The notes: a model not told the origin generated them from the letters alone. A stretch of DNA of 64,000 bases from Paenibacillus timonensis (GCF_022427145.1 NZ_JAKSXN010000014.1:1-64000); one strand, 5' to 3'. Shown: positions 35,987 to 44,212, counted from the first letter of the stretch. Made by a program: numbers and translations.

Positions 35987-36994
35987 ATGGCAGAATTGAA
36001 GGAGCTTACCTTGGCCCAGCGGTTCTCGATGATCGCGCTGAATGCGCAGCGAAGCAACATGATGACGACCGTGAAGAAAATCTCGCTCCGCGCGATGGCG
36101 GCGGCGGTCATTCTAGAGGTAAACCTGGATGGAGGGTTAACCGCTGCGAATGGCAAGATCGAGGATGCACCGGGTCCGGGGAGGAATGCATCGAGCGGGG
36201 ATTTGGCTTACCGGGAAGCGATCTTGAAGCCGGTCGGGTCGAAAGCGCGCGGCCGTCAACTTCAGCTGCCGTGGTGGTTAAAGCGGGCCTCCTCGCTGCC
36301 CAAACGGACAATAGACCGTTTCGAACTCGCCATGGCGAAGTCCCTTTCAGATCTGGGAATGATGGAAGAGATCCCGAATTTGCTCGGGTGCGATATGTAT
36401 TACGAGTCGGCGGGCGTGACGATCAAAGAGTACCGCTGCCCGATCCAAGAATATACGAGGATTACGGAGGGGTTCCGGGCGGAAATCCTGGAGGAGGGGC
36501 CGATCAGCGACGATGCGGTCTGCCTCTTGTGGCTGCTGCGGGAAAGCGGCTGCTTGCCGGACCTCTTCTCGCGGAATGAACTGGACCTTGTGGCGACAAG
36601 AATGAACGAGCTGGACCTAAGCGATTCGTTGGCCCATACGATCTTTCCAATACGAATCTACCGGGGATGGGAATTCGGGGTGAAGCATGCGCTGCGCATG
36701 AAAAAATCTTTCGTCCGCACTACGGTCGGCACCGGCATGCTGTTCTTGTTTCCGTTGCTGGACCGGTCGCAGGCGGTATTTATCGAGACGGAGGCGTGGT
36801 TCTCCAACTCCAAGCAACGGCTGGAGGCCGTCAAAGAACGGCTTGAAGCGCAGGGCCATGTGTTTACCGTGCTGAAGGACGGGGAGATCCCCATGATCAA
36901 AATCGACAATCTGGTTTATGAAGCGGTTCCGCATTTCGTGACGGTGCGCGTACCGATCCAAGGGGTCCGGCTGCTTCCGAAACGCCCGATCTAA
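35987..36994 (+). CDS. GPP34-like protein of unknown function
   Basis: A 335-residue protein from ATG 35987 with GGGGAG 7 bases upstream. The first part (LKELTLAQRFSMIALNAQ, then RAMAAAVILEVNLDGGL) resembles the start of the GPP34 (GOLPH3-like) fold. The middle is helical, with SDDAVCLLWLLRESGCL. The last 80 residues contain SKQRLEAVKERLEAQGHVFT and KIDNLVYEAVPHFVTVRVPI. No membrane segment or catalytic motif is seen. It is followed after 14 bases by a small MerR-type gene, and a repeat-containing leader precedes it. GPP34 assignment is tentative. Confidence 0.65.
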   Translation: MAELKELTLAQRFSMIALNAQRSNMMTTVKKISLRAMAAAVILEVNLDGGLTAANGKIEDAPGPGRNASSGDLAYREAILKPVGSKARGRQLQLPWWLKRASSLPKRTIDRFELAMAKSLSDLGMMEEIPNLLGCDMYYESAGVTIKEYRCPIQEYTRITEGFRAEILEEGPISDDAVCLLWLLRESGCLPDLFSRNELDLVATRMNELDLSDSLAHTIFPIRIYRGWEFGVKHALRMKKSFVRTTVGTGMLFLFPLLDRSQAVFIETEAWFSNSKQRLEAVKERLEAQGHVFTVLKDGEIPMIKIDNLVYEAVPHFVTVRVPIQGVRLLPKRPI

Positions 36995-37008
36995 AGGAGT
37001 CCTGCCCC

Positions 37009-37269
37009 ATGTCCAGACAACGATCCATGGAAGCCATTCAAGCTTCGGAGTTCGTCACGATCGGCGAACTGGCGAGGTTGACGGCTACCCGATACAGCAC
37101 CTTGAAGTTCTACACGGAGGAAGGCATGCTGCCGTTCGAGCAAGCCGAGGAGAATCTGACGCGTCGGTACCGGCGGGAAGAGACGGTGGAACGAATCTCG
37201 CGGATCAAGCAACTGCGCTCCGAGGGGATGTCGGTCCCGGAGATCAAAGCGATGCTGACGATGGAATAA
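37009..37269 (+). CDS. Minimal MerR-type DNA-binding protein
   Basis: This protein of 86 residues is only a MerR winged-helix domain: FVTIGELARLTATRYSTLKFYTEEGML, then YRREETVERISRIKQLRSEGMSVPEIKAML. It lacks the dimerisation helix and effector domain of full MerR regulators. AAAGGAGTCC precedes ATG 37009. It may act with the co-transcribed GPP34-like protein, which could supply sensing, or be a simple repressor of this pair. Confidence 0.8.
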   Translation: MSRQRSMEAIQASEFVTIGELARLTATRYSTLKFYTEEGMLPFEQAEENLTRRYRREETVERISRIKQLRSEGMSVPEIKAMLTME

Positions 37270-37286
37270 TCGATTTATGAGCAACA

Positions 37287-37320
37287 GAGACCTCTGCGTT
37301 GGCGGGGTCTTCTTTTTTTA
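37287..37320 (+). terminator. Rho-independent terminator after the MerR-type gene
   Basis: GAGACC and GGTCTTC flank a GC-rich loop and are followed by seven T residues. The stem is short. Confidence 0.7.
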
Positions 37321-37425
37321 TAACGGAATCGTTCCTTTCGTCCCCTAACGATCGGATGTATAATTATGGAAGGGGGTTTGATTACGGATCGAGATAGGGA
37401 TGCGCAAAACCAAGGAGGGAATTCC

Positions 37426-37914
37426 ATGCTTAGATTATGTACAGATCAGGATAAGGAGGACATTTATCAGATCGTTAATGATGCTGCGCAAGCCTACAAG
37501 GGGGTTATCCCTGCGGACAGGTATCATGAACCGTATATGACGAGAGATGAATTATCCGATGAAATCAACCATGGCGTCGTATTTTGGGGCTATGAAGAAG
37601 GTACCCAATTAGTAGGAGTCATGGGGATCCAGGATAAAGGGGAAGTTTCTTTAATTCGACATGCTTATGTTCGAACCCAGCAGCGGAAGAGCGGAATAGG
37701 CTCAAAGCTTCTAACTCACCTCATGAATTTAACCGATAAACCGATCTTAATCGGAACTTGGGCATCGGCGGATTGGGCCATCCGCTTCTATGTCAAGCAT
37801 GGCTTTCGCCTGGTGTCACCCGCGGAGAAGAATCAATTGCTTCGCACTTATTGGAACGTTCCTGACAGACAAATCGAGACCTCGGTCGTGTTGAGCAGCG
37901 AAGGTGCTCGGTGA
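37426..37914 (+). CDS. GNAT acetyltransferase
   Basis: A 162-residue GNAT protein. The acetyl-CoA loop is RTQQRKSGIGSKLLTHL (Q/R-x-x-G-x-G type), preceded by LIRHAYV, and the end has WAIRFYVKHGFRLV. ATG 37426 lies 5 bases after AAGGAGGGA. TATAAT at 37359-37364 may be its promoter. It opens a run of acetyltransferase-rich, visibly AT-richer genes. Substrate is unknown. Confidence 0.88.
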   Translation: MLRLCTDQDKEDIYQIVNDAAQAYKGVIPADRYHEPYMTRDELSDEINHGVVFWGYEEGTQLVGVMGIQDKGEVSLIRHAYVRTQQRKSGIGSKLLTHLMNLTDKPILIGTWASADWAIRFYVKHGFRLVSPAEKNQLLRTYWNVPDRQIETSVVLSSEGAR

Positions 37915-38249
37915 TGGAGCAAGATCAACGGCTGAACAAAGGCTGGCTATGGTTGACGGTATATTTCCTATTATTGATCTTAGCCACAAACCACGCTTAC
38001 GGCTATTCCTTATTGGACAGCTTCCTGGAGTTCTTGGGGATTGGAAGTTGGACGAAGGAAGGGCAGACCCAGTGGCACATCACATCCTTGATCGCTATTC
38101 CTATATTATTACTTTGCTTGTACCAGACGGTGCGTTATATGAGGGGAAAATATCCGAGAATCCTGCTTGTCATCTTCATTGCATCGGTCATCTTGAGTGT
38201 GGCGTATCCCCAATTCACCCAAGGGATTGTTCATTCTCTCTATGGCTAG
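37914..38249 (+). CDS. Small membrane protein of unknown function
   Basis: A 111-residue protein with three hydrophobic segments (about 11-26, 57-73 and 83-98). The first loop ends in FLGIGSWTKEG. Its ATG overlaps the stop of the acetyltransferase by one base, with AAGGTG upstream. No family is recognised. A second frame across the same region is out of step with this one and lacks a start signal until 38276. Confidence 0.7.
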   Translation: MEQDQRLNKGWLWLTVYFLLLILATNHAYGYSLLDSFLEFLGIGSWTKEGQTQWHITSLIAIPILLLCLYQTVRYMRGKYPRILLVIFIASVILSVAYPQFTQGIVHSLYG

Positions 38250-38275
38250 ACAAAGGGCTGGTCGGAGGTGATTCA

Positions 38276-38698
38276 ATGCGAAGAAGAATAGATGAACAGC
38301 TACTGATCGCTTTATTCGACTTAAGTCACTCCGAAGAGTTGTTCGAACTCATACATCATAACCGGGATCATTTCGGCAAGTGGCTTGAATTCCCCCATAA
38401 GACTCATACCGTTGAAGATGCTAGGAATTTCATTACAAGATGCATCCATAAAAACGCGTCCGGGAATGGGGGTTGGTGTGGCATATGGGACGAGCATCGA
38501 TTAATCGGAGCAATAGGGCTTAATCGGATCGAGATTAGAGTTCAACCCGAAAATCTTAGAAGCCGAAAAATCCCCGAAAGCATCGGATTTGCCCAAGAAG
38601 GCACATTGCGCCAAGCGGAATGGTTCATCGACCGTTTCGTTGATAAAGTGGTTTATGGGCTATTCAAAGAGGAGTGGAATATGGCGAGTTCCTCTTAA
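38276..38698 (+). CDS. RimJ/RimL-type acetyltransferase with internal deletion
   Basis: A 140-residue protein, about 40 residues shorter than relatives such as B. subtilis YdaF-type enzymes. The N-terminal half (LFELIHHNRDHFGKWLEF to GIWDEHRLIGAIGLNRI) and the C-terminal quarter (EIRVQPENLRSRKIPESIGF to DKVVYGLFKEEW) are well preserved and in one frame. The part between, which holds IGYWL and the acetyl-CoA loop G-x-G-x-x, is absent. The join falls at LNRI, a motif that occurs on both sides in full-length relatives, so deletion by short homology is likely. The product probably cannot bind acetyl-CoA. GGAGGTGA supports ATG 38276. Confidence 0.8.
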   Translation: MRRRIDEQLLIALFDLSHSEELFELIHHNRDHFGKWLEFPHKTHTVEDARNFITRCIHKNASGNGGWCGIWDEHRLIGAIGLNRIEIRVQPENLRSRKIPESIGFAQEGTLRQAEWFIDRFVDKVVYGLFKEEWNMASSS

Positions 38699-38759
38699 GG
38701 GGATTGGAAAGCAACGGATCTGAGCCAATAATAGTGCGATCTTATGGGAGATGTTTAAG

Positions 38760-39746
38760 ATGAGTGATTTCCAAGTTGATGTAACAAAAGGGAGTGAGTT
38801 CATTTTACAGGATCAGGCTGAGGCCTCCGTTAAGAACTGGCGGGGAGTAGAAAGTCTGTGCCTGAATGGACTGGCCATCCTCCCGCATTTGTCTATTTCT
38901 GAGGGCAGCATTGACGTCTATGTCGGTTCGGATGAAGCGAGCTATTGCGGAATTGCTTTTCGAATTTCGGACCCATTGAACTATGAACTAGCTTATGGGC
39001 AACCTCATACTAGCGGGAGATGGGACGCCTTGCAATATGATCCTGTATTTCGTGGAATGAACACATGGCAAATATATCACGGGGTTGGTGCACAGCAGAC
39101 GGTTGAAATTCCAATGGGCGATTGGTTTCATTTAAGAGTAGACTTTAAAGACCGCCGTGCCGTGATTCGATTAAACGATCAACCCCCACTTGTCGTACCT
39201 CAATTAGCTCACGGCCACGAAAAAGGGCTCATCGGATTATGGAGTTATAAGCCCGCTTATTTCCGTGACTTGCGTATAAGTGATTCATCCCGTATTTCTG
39301 ATATGAACTTTATCGACACAAACGAATCTATGCCTGAAGGAGTCATAACGAAATGGTTCCTTCATGATTATGGTCTCGTTACCTGTGAAGCGAACGGAAG
39401 ATTAAATTTACATCGTTATCTTCCTGCATCTGTGTCAGAGGCAAGACTAACACGGAAGTTTGAATTAAACAATGAATCAACCGTCACTCTGAAATATGGT
39501 TTTAGCGACGAAATCACTCTGTTCATCGATGGAAAGATTGTTTTCGAGGGAGAAAAGAAGTTTACAATTTCATCAGAATGGAATGACCAGGGGTATGTAT
39601 CCTTTAGTCATGAACTGACGTTACCCTTATCTTCGGGGGCTCATTGCATCGACATTCGGTTGAAAAGAACAGAAACGTTTGGATTTGGTTTTTGTTTATC
39701 TCTGCTCAACGACCAGTTGGCAAAATACGAACAAATGTTCTTTTGA
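38760..39746 (+). CDS. Jelly-roll (concanavalin-like) protein of unknown function
   Basis: The 328-residue protein is AT-rich in codon use. The first 190 residues have features of a concanavalin/laminin-G-like fold (GSIDVYVGSDEASYCGIAFR, then WFHLRVDFKDRRAVIRLNDQ, GLIGLWSYKPAYFRDLRI). The rest looks like a second beta-rich domain (TVTLKYGFSDEITLFIDGKI). No signal peptide and no catalytic motif are seen. ATG 38760 is preferred because GGGAG at 38745 abuts an earlier ATG. It could bind carbohydrate. Confidence 0.75.
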   Translation: MSDFQVDVTKGSEFILQDQAEASVKNWRGVESLCLNGLAILPHLSISEGSIDVYVGSDEASYCGIAFRISDPLNYELAYGQPHTSGRWDALQYDPVFRGMNTWQIYHGVGAQQTVEIPMGDWFHLRVDFKDRRAVIRLNDQPPLVVPQLAHGHEKGLIGLWSYKPAYFRDLRISDSSRISDMNFIDTNESMPEGVITKWFLHDYGLVTCEANGRLNLHRYLPASVSEARLTRKFELNNESTVTLKYGFSDEITLFIDGKIVFEGEKKFTISSEWNDQGYVSFSHELTLPLSSGAHCIDIRLKRTETFGFGFCLSLLNDQLAKYEQMFF

Positions 39747-39816
39747 ATTGTGGAAGGTTATGGTATTATTGGTGGAGGAATTTGAATCTAAAGGTGTAAC
39801 TTCAAGAGAACAAGAA

Positions 39817-39833
39817 CCCACCCATTGGGTGGG
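39817..39833 (+). other. Short GC hairpin upstream of the NTF2-like gene
   Basis: CCCACCC and GGGTGGG pair around ATT. No T-run follows, so it is not a clear terminator. The 134-base gap shows nothing else certain. Confidence 0.5.
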
Positions 39834-39880
39834 AACATCACGCCTGTGAGCTTCATTTATGGTAGGTGAGGAGGCTTTCC

Positions 39881-40264
39881 ATGAACCGGGATCAGGCCAT
39901 TGGGTTGATTACGTCCTATTTCGAATCATGGGTCGAGCAAAACGCAGATCAATTTAGACGCACGATCCATGAAGATGGTGTGGTTAGAGAATGCACGGGA
40001 GCCGTCATCCAAGGGAAACATCAACTGGAGCGATGGTTTACGGAGTGGAATGAAAGCGGAAACAAGGTGCTCTATTGGAACATCCACCATATTGGTTATG
40101 ACCCCGAGAAATTGTCCGCATTTGTTGAATGGTCCTTCAAATGTTGTTTTGAAGGGATCGAATACGAATGGGACGGGGCTAGCGTGGTTTATTTTCGAGA
40201 CGCTCTTATCGTAGAATTAAACGAATACGAGATGAAACGGGAGAAATTCCATCCCTATCAATAG
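39881..40264 (+). CDS. NTF2/SnoaL-like small protein
   Basis: A 127-residue protein with the cone-shaped NTF2-like pattern: N-terminal helices (IGLITSYFESWVEQNADQF), then RECTGAVIQGKHQLERWFTEW and strands ending VYFRDALIVELNEYEM. Members act as small hydrolases, isomerases or binding proteins. AGGTGAGGAGG precedes ATG 39881. Substrate is unknown. Confidence 0.82.
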   Translation: MNRDQAIGLITSYFESWVEQNADQFRRTIHEDGVVRECTGAVIQGKHQLERWFTEWNESGNKVLYWNIHHIGYDPEKLSAFVEWSFKCCFEGIEYEWDGASVVYFRDALIVELNEYEMKREKFHPYQ

Positions 40265-40275
40265 CAGTAGGTGAG

Positions 40276-40821
40276 ATGATGAAGCGGATTTACCTCATAA
40301 GGCATTGTAAGGCAAACGGTCAGGAGCCCGCTGCGGAACTTACGGAAGAGGGGTATCTTCAAGCAAGGCAATTGGCGGATATGTTAGGTGACCGATCTAT
40401 CGGTCGCATTGTCGCCAGCCCCTATCAAAGGGCAATCGCAACGATACAACCGCTAGCCGAGCGAGTAGGTTTACCCATCCAAAGGGATGATCGACTCGGT
40501 GAGCGGATTTTGTCGACGAACGACCTGCCAGATTGGATGGATCACTTAAGGCTGTCGTTTGATGATCTCGATTTGAAGCTGCCGGGCGGCGAATCCTCAC
40601 GCGAGGCGATGATCCGGGGAGCATCTGTCATCGAAGACCTCATTCAACGGCCAGGGGAGAGTGTAGCCGTGGTGACGCACGGGAATTTGATGTCCCTGGT
40701 CTTGAAATATTATGATGATTCATTTGGGTTCGAGGCTTGGCGACAGCTTTCAAATCCGGATGTGTATGAGCTTAGTTTCTTTAGCGATGGGCGAAGGGAT
40801 ATCAAACGTCTGTGGAAATAA
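40276..40821 (+). CDS. Histidine phosphatase superfamily protein
   Basis: The 181-residue protein has the catalytic His in LIRHCKANGQ (usual RHG is RHC), RIVASPYQRAIATIQPLAE, a Glu in LGERILS and the second His in VVTHGNLMSLV. It is a phosphoglycerate-mutase-like phosphatase. AGGTGAG precedes two adjacent ATG codons (40276 and 40279). It may act on sugar phosphates or nucleotides. Confidence 0.9.
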   Translation: MMKRIYLIRHCKANGQEPAAELTEEGYLQARQLADMLGDRSIGRIVASPYQRAIATIQPLAERVGLPIQRDDRLGERILSTNDLPDWMDHLRLSFDDLDLKLPGGESSREAMIRGASVIEDLIQRPGESVAVVTHGNLMSLVLKYYDDSFGFEAWRQLSNPDVYELSFFSDGRRDIKRLWK

Positions 40822-40857
40822 ACCGATAGCTTTACATAGAAGGATGGAGGATTGAAC

Positions 40858-41652
40858 TTGTCCGAACACGAAGAAATCCTGAATGGCGGAAATATCAATC
40901 AGGTCGTGAGAGTTGGGGGAACCGTCCGCAGAGATGCCAAACCCAATCCATACGTTTATGATTTGCTCAAGCATCTTGAAAACCAAGGGTATGCCCACTC
41001 TCCGAGATATTTGGGGCGAGATGAGCAGGGGAGGGAAATTCTTACCTACCTGGAAGGTGACGTACCTGGCAACCGCTATCCGGAAATCGAAGCCTATATG
41101 TGGTCCGACGACGTGCTAATTGAACTTGCCAAGCTTCTGAGGAGCTATCATGAGGCCACCTTAGGATTTACTTCGTCCGTGGAATCGATGAATGGCTACC
41201 CCGATCAGGCTTTGCATGAAGTGGTCTGCCATAACGATGCGGCGTTGTATAACGTTGTGTTTCAGCACAACCGGCCGGCAGGAATCATAGATTTTGACAT
41301 GGCCGGCCCCGGTCCACGATTGTGGGATATCGCCTATACCTTGTACACCTCCGTTCCCCTCGCAAGTTTTGCGCCGGGGGAAGCGGACCGCGAGGTTATC
41401 CCTTATGATCAAGAACGTCATGCTGCTTCGAGAAAAAGAAGGATCGAGCGATTCTTTCAATCCTACGGAATGAATGTCCCGGGAGATCTCAAGGATTGGG
41501 TTATCTCTCGAATTCAAGCCATGTGCACCACCTTATCCGATCGTGCTGCTTCCGGGGATCCGGCTTTTCTCAAGCTAGTTAAGGAAGGCCATTTAGCTCA
41601 CTACGAGAAGGAAATTAGATTTCTGGAGGAGCATTTTGAGGATTGGACTTAA
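40858..41652 (+). CDS. Aminoglycoside-phosphotransferase-family kinase
   Basis: A 264-residue protein with APH-type catalytic loop CHNDAALYNVV and metal-binding IDFDMAGPGPRLWDIAY. The N-lobe begins EILNGGNINQVVRVGGTVRR. TTG 40858 has GGAGG 7 bases upstream; an earlier TTG (40852) is too close. The family phosphorylates small molecules, sometimes antibiotics; substrate cannot be told here. It lies amid acetyltransferases in the island. Confidence 0.87.
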   Translation: MSEHEEILNGGNINQVVRVGGTVRRDAKPNPYVYDLLKHLENQGYAHSPRYLGRDEQGREILTYLEGDVPGNRYPEIEAYMWSDDVLIELAKLLRSYHEATLGFTSSVESMNGYPDQALHEVVCHNDAALYNVVFQHNRPAGIIDFDMAGPGPRLWDIAYTLYTSVPLASFAPGEADREVIPYDQERHAASRKRRIERFFQSYGMNVPGDLKDWVISRIQAMCTTLSDRAASGDPAFLKLVKEGHLAHYEKEIRFLEEHFEDWT

Positions 41653-41676
41653 CACCCTAGAAGAAGGCGGTACGAA

Positions 41677-42177
41677 ATGAACTATCCGAACATAACAACC
41701 GAAAGACTATTTATGAGAGAATTGACTTTGGCTGATGCAGAGGCCGTTTTCAGGCATTTTTCGGTGTCGGAGGTCACGAGGTTTATGGATATTGAGGTTT
41801 GTAAAGATGTGCGGGAGGCCGAAGAGATCATCGCCTTCCATATCCAGGACTCGGGTTGCCGGTACGGATTATTCAGCAAAGAAACCAAGGAACTCATCGG
41901 GACCTGCGGTTACCATTGCTGGTCTACCGAAGACTATCAGGAAACCAAAGCGGAAATCGGGTTTGATTTAGCTCCGGGTTATTGGGGCAAGGGGCTGATG
42001 CAGGAGGCTTTGAACCCGTTAATCCGTATAGGGTTTGAACTTATGGGGTTGGACTATATCGAGGCGACGACGGAAGTCGATAACCTCCAGTCTCAGAGGT
42101 TGCTTCAGAAGTTGGGATTTCATCAAGAAAGCGAGTTAAAGGAAGGGCTATTGTATTTTACATTGAGGAGAAGATGA
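41677..42177 (+). CDS. RimJ/RimL-type GNAT acetyltransferase
   Basis: A 166-residue protein beginning with the typical ITTERLFMRELTLADAEAVF. LIGTCGYHCW and IGFDLAPGYWGKGLMQEAL (acetyl-CoA loop) follow, then VDNLQSQRLLQKLGFHQE. It acetylates an amino group, possibly of ribosomal or small-molecule targets. It is complete, unlike the related gene at 38276. The next gene begins one base after its stop. Confidence 0.9.
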   Translation: MNYPNITTERLFMRELTLADAEAVFRHFSVSEVTRFMDIEVCKDVREAEEIIAFHIQDSGCRYGLFSKETKELIGTCGYHCWSTEDYQETKAEIGFDLAPGYWGKGLMQEALNPLIRIGFELMGLDYIEATTEVDNLQSQRLLQKLGFHQESELKEGLLYFTLRRR

Positions 42178-42178
42178 T

Positions 42179-42604
42179 TTGAGCACGGAATACACCATAA
42201 TTCATAGAGTACCTACATTTGACGAATACACCCGGCTTTGTACGGCCGTGGGTTGGAAAGAGTTTATGAACTTCGAGGTCGCCGACAAATCCTTAAGCCA
42301 ATCGATATTCGGAGTTGTTGTGGAGCGGAAGGGTGAAGCGATCGGGATGGGCCGGATCGTGGGGGACGGGCAGATTTATTTTTACATTCAGGATGTTGCC
42401 GTAGATCCCGATCATCAAGGCCATGGCGTGGGAAGAAGGATTATGGAGGCTTTGATGAATTACCTAAAGGAAAATGCACCGGAAAAAGCTTTCGTTGGCC
42501 TGTTTGCCTCCCACGGGAAGGAAGCGTTTTATCGTCAGTTCGGGCTTAACGACCATGAAGGAATGACGGGAATGTTTGGCGTAGTGACCCAGCCTAAGAA
42601 CTAA
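42179..42604 (+). CDS. GNAT acetyltransferase
   Basis: This 141-residue protein has VVERKGEAIGMGRIVGDG and acetyl-CoA loop VDPDHQGHGVGRRIMEAL, then FYRQFGLNDHEGM. It starts at TTG 42179, directly after the preceding gene, with GAGGAG upstream. It resembles YitH/YhbS-like acetyltransferases. Its stop codon is inside the hairpin that follows. Confidence 0.88.
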   Translation: MSTEYTIIHRVPTFDEYTRLCTAVGWKEFMNFEVADKSLSQSIFGVVVERKGEAIGMGRIVGDGQIYFYIQDVAVDPDHQGHGVGRRIMEALMNYLKENAPEKAFVGLFASHGKEAFYRQFGLNDHEGMTGMFGVVTQPKN

Positions 42605-42626
42605 GCGATCTAGGCTGGGTTGTTTC
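42588..42626 (+). terminator. Terminator hairpin that includes the stop codon
   Basis: ACCCAGCCTA at 42588-42597 and TAGGCTGGGT at 42611-42620 pair perfectly, followed by TGTTTC. The stop codon TAA (42602-42604) lies in the loop. Confidence 0.8.
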
Positions 42627-42644
42627 TATATTGGGAGGGTTCAA

Positions 42645-43085
42645 ATGAGAATCGAGCAAGCAAATCAAACGAATCTGGATGCCGTAACTCACTTAGCGTT
42701 GAAGCTTTGGCCGGAACATGAATGGACGGAGCTTCGGGACGAATTCGAAGAATTGCTAGCATCCGAGAAAGATCAGGTCTATCTTGCTGCCATTGAAGAC
42801 AGCTATATCGGATTCTTGCATATGTCCCTGCGTTTTGATTATGTTGAAGGCTCCAGTTCAAGTCCCGTCGGGTACGTGGAAGGAATCTACGTCGACGAGA
42901 ACCATCGGAATCAAGGCGTCTCCAGGAAACTGGTGGAAGCGGGGGAAGGATGGGCGAAGTCTTTGGGATGTAAAGAGTTGGGATCGGATACAGGATGGGA
43001 TAACCTTGCAAGCCAATCGTTTCACCAAAAGATTGGATTTAGGGAAGCCGGAAGAATCGTGGCGTTTATTAAGGAGATAGAATAA
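42645..43085 (+). CDS. Aminoglycoside 6'-N-acetyltransferase-like protein
   Basis: A 146-residue GNAT protein that closely fits the AAC(6')-I layout: ALKLWPEHEW, FLHMSLRFDYVEGSSSSPVG, YVEGIYVDENHRNQGVSRKL (acetyl-CoA loop), GCKELGSDTGWDN and QSFHQKIGFREAGRIVAF. AAC(6') enzymes acetylate the 6' amine of aminoglycosides, and chromosomal versions are known in Paenibacillus. GGGAGGG precedes ATG 42645. Resistance activity is inferred. Confidence 0.88.
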   Translation: MRIEQANQTNLDAVTHLALKLWPEHEWTELRDEFEELLASEKDQVYLAAIEDSYIGFLHMSLRFDYVEGSSSSPVGYVEGIYVDENHRNQGVSRKLVEAGEGWAKSLGCKELGSDTGWDNLASQSFHQKIGFREAGRIVAFIKEIE

Positions 43086-43106
43086 TCTCGAAAGGATGAA
43101 CTAGGG

Positions 43107-43649
43107 ATGTCCCATCTAATTGGAGACAAGATTGTTCTCAGAGAATACCGTGATTCGGATTTGGACTTTATTCAACGATGGGTGAATGATCCGGAAATAA
43201 CCAGCACTCTTTCGGATAACTTCTTATATCCTCATTCCAGGGTGGAGACAGAAGCCTTCTTTCGGGCGATGGTTGAAGGGAAGTCTAGTAATAAAAGTTT
43301 TGTCATTGGGGCAAGGGACTCCTTGGAGTATATAGGCCAAATTGACCTATATAAAATAGACTGGAAGAATCGATTTGCATCCTTAGCTGTCGTTATCGGA
43401 AGAAAAGAATGTTTGGGCAAAGGGTATGGCACTGAAGCCATTCGACTGTTGCTGAAATTTGCTTTCGAAGAACTCAATTTAAATCGAATTGATCTCGAAG
43501 TATACGAGTATAACGAAAGAGCTTACCATTGCTATCTAAAATGTGGGTTCAAAGAGGAAGGGAGACTCCGACAGAAGGTTTTCCGTGTGGGGCGATATTG
43601 GGATAGCATCATCATGAGTATTTTAAGAAGCGAGTATGAGCAGTTATGA
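43107..43649 (+). CDS. GNAT acetyltransferase (RimJ/SpeG-like)
   Basis: The 180-residue protein has IVLREYRDSDLDFIQRWVND, IGQIDLYKIDWKNRFASLAV, IGRKECLGKGYGTEAIRLLL (acetyl-CoA loop) and AYHCYLKCGFKEEGRLRQ. It is complete. It overlaps the next gene by 4 bases (ATGA). AAAGGATG precedes ATG 43107. Substrate is unknown. Confidence 0.9.
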   Translation: MSHLIGDKIVLREYRDSDLDFIQRWVNDPEITSTLSDNFLYPHSRVETEAFFRAMVEGKSSNKSFVIGARDSLEYIGQIDLYKIDWKNRFASLAVVIGRKECLGKGYGTEAIRLLLKFAFEELNLNRIDLEVYEYNERAYHCYLKCGFKEEGRLRQKVFRVGRYWDSIIMSILRSEYEQL

Positions 43650-44212
43650 ACCGCTTTGTCATCATGACGGTGGGATTGACGCATAGCGGAAAAACGACAT
43701 TCGCCAGAGAACTTGAAACAGCGATGCCGCAAGCGGTGGTGATTGATCAGGACAATCATGCTGCGTTTATTAACCAGAATTATATGAAACTACGCCCCTC
43801 GGAAGGGCCAAACACGTTAAAGTTCTCGATCACCAACACTATAGTGGATTATGCGGTAGAGCACAGTCACTTGCACATCATTTTGTGTAATTCGAATCTG
43901 CATGGACCCTCGCGAAGGAATGTGCTTCGTTATTTTCTAGAGCAGGGATTTAAGCGAATTCTGGTCTGCTTTGATTTGCCCTTGAGCTTGCTGGAAGAAC
44001 GAGTTGAAAAGACGCAGAGGAACAAAACGATTTTTCGAAGTGCGTCTAGTTTCCGGGAAATCTTGGAACGACAAAGCGGCTTGAAACAGGATCGACCAGG
44101 CACAGAGGAAGCGGAATATCGATTTGTCATCCAGGATCCGAGTGATGTTCCTGCAATCCTTAGGCAGATCCGGGATCTTTGCTTGGAGAACGAACAGGGG
44201 GAGCTAACGTGA
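43646..44212 (+). CDS. P-loop kinase-like ATP-binding protein
   Basis: A 188-residue protein with Walker A VGLTHSGKTTFAR near the N-terminus, VVIDQDNHAAF, and HIILCNSNLHGPSRR and ILVCFDLPLSLLEERVEKT. The order fits small-molecule kinases of the AAA_33/zeta-toxin-like type. Substrate unknown. Start and stop both overlap neighbours by 4 bases, so it belongs to a coupled GNAT-kinase-GNAT trio. Confidence 0.85.
   Translation: MNRFVIMTVGLTHSGKTTFARELETAMPQAVVIDQDNHAAFINQNYMKLRPSEGPNTLKFSITNTIVDYAVEHSHLHIILCNSNLHGPSRRNVLRYFLEQGFKRILVCFDLPLSLLEERVEKTQRNKTIFRSASSFREILERQSGLKQDRPGTEEAEYRFVIQDPSDVPAILRQIRDLCLENEQGELT

Noticed and set aside
35896-36579. A 227-codon plus-strand frame overlapping the GPP34-like gene
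   Set aside because: It starts in the heptamer-repeat region without a ribosome binding site and its sequence is Gly/Arg-rich without fold-like pattern; the frame from 35987 has a good site and a coherent protein.
37904-38275. Upstream extension of the deleted acetyltransferase frame
   Set aside because: It overlaps the small membrane protein gene in another frame, and the start at 38276 has a clear GGAGGTGA site and fits the N-terminus of the family.
39811-39850. T-box-like sequence (GGGTGGGAAC) before the NTF2-like gene
   Set aside because: The match to the T-box core is incomplete, no stem I or specifier region is visible, no terminator follows, and the downstream gene is not an amino-acid or tRNA-ligase gene.
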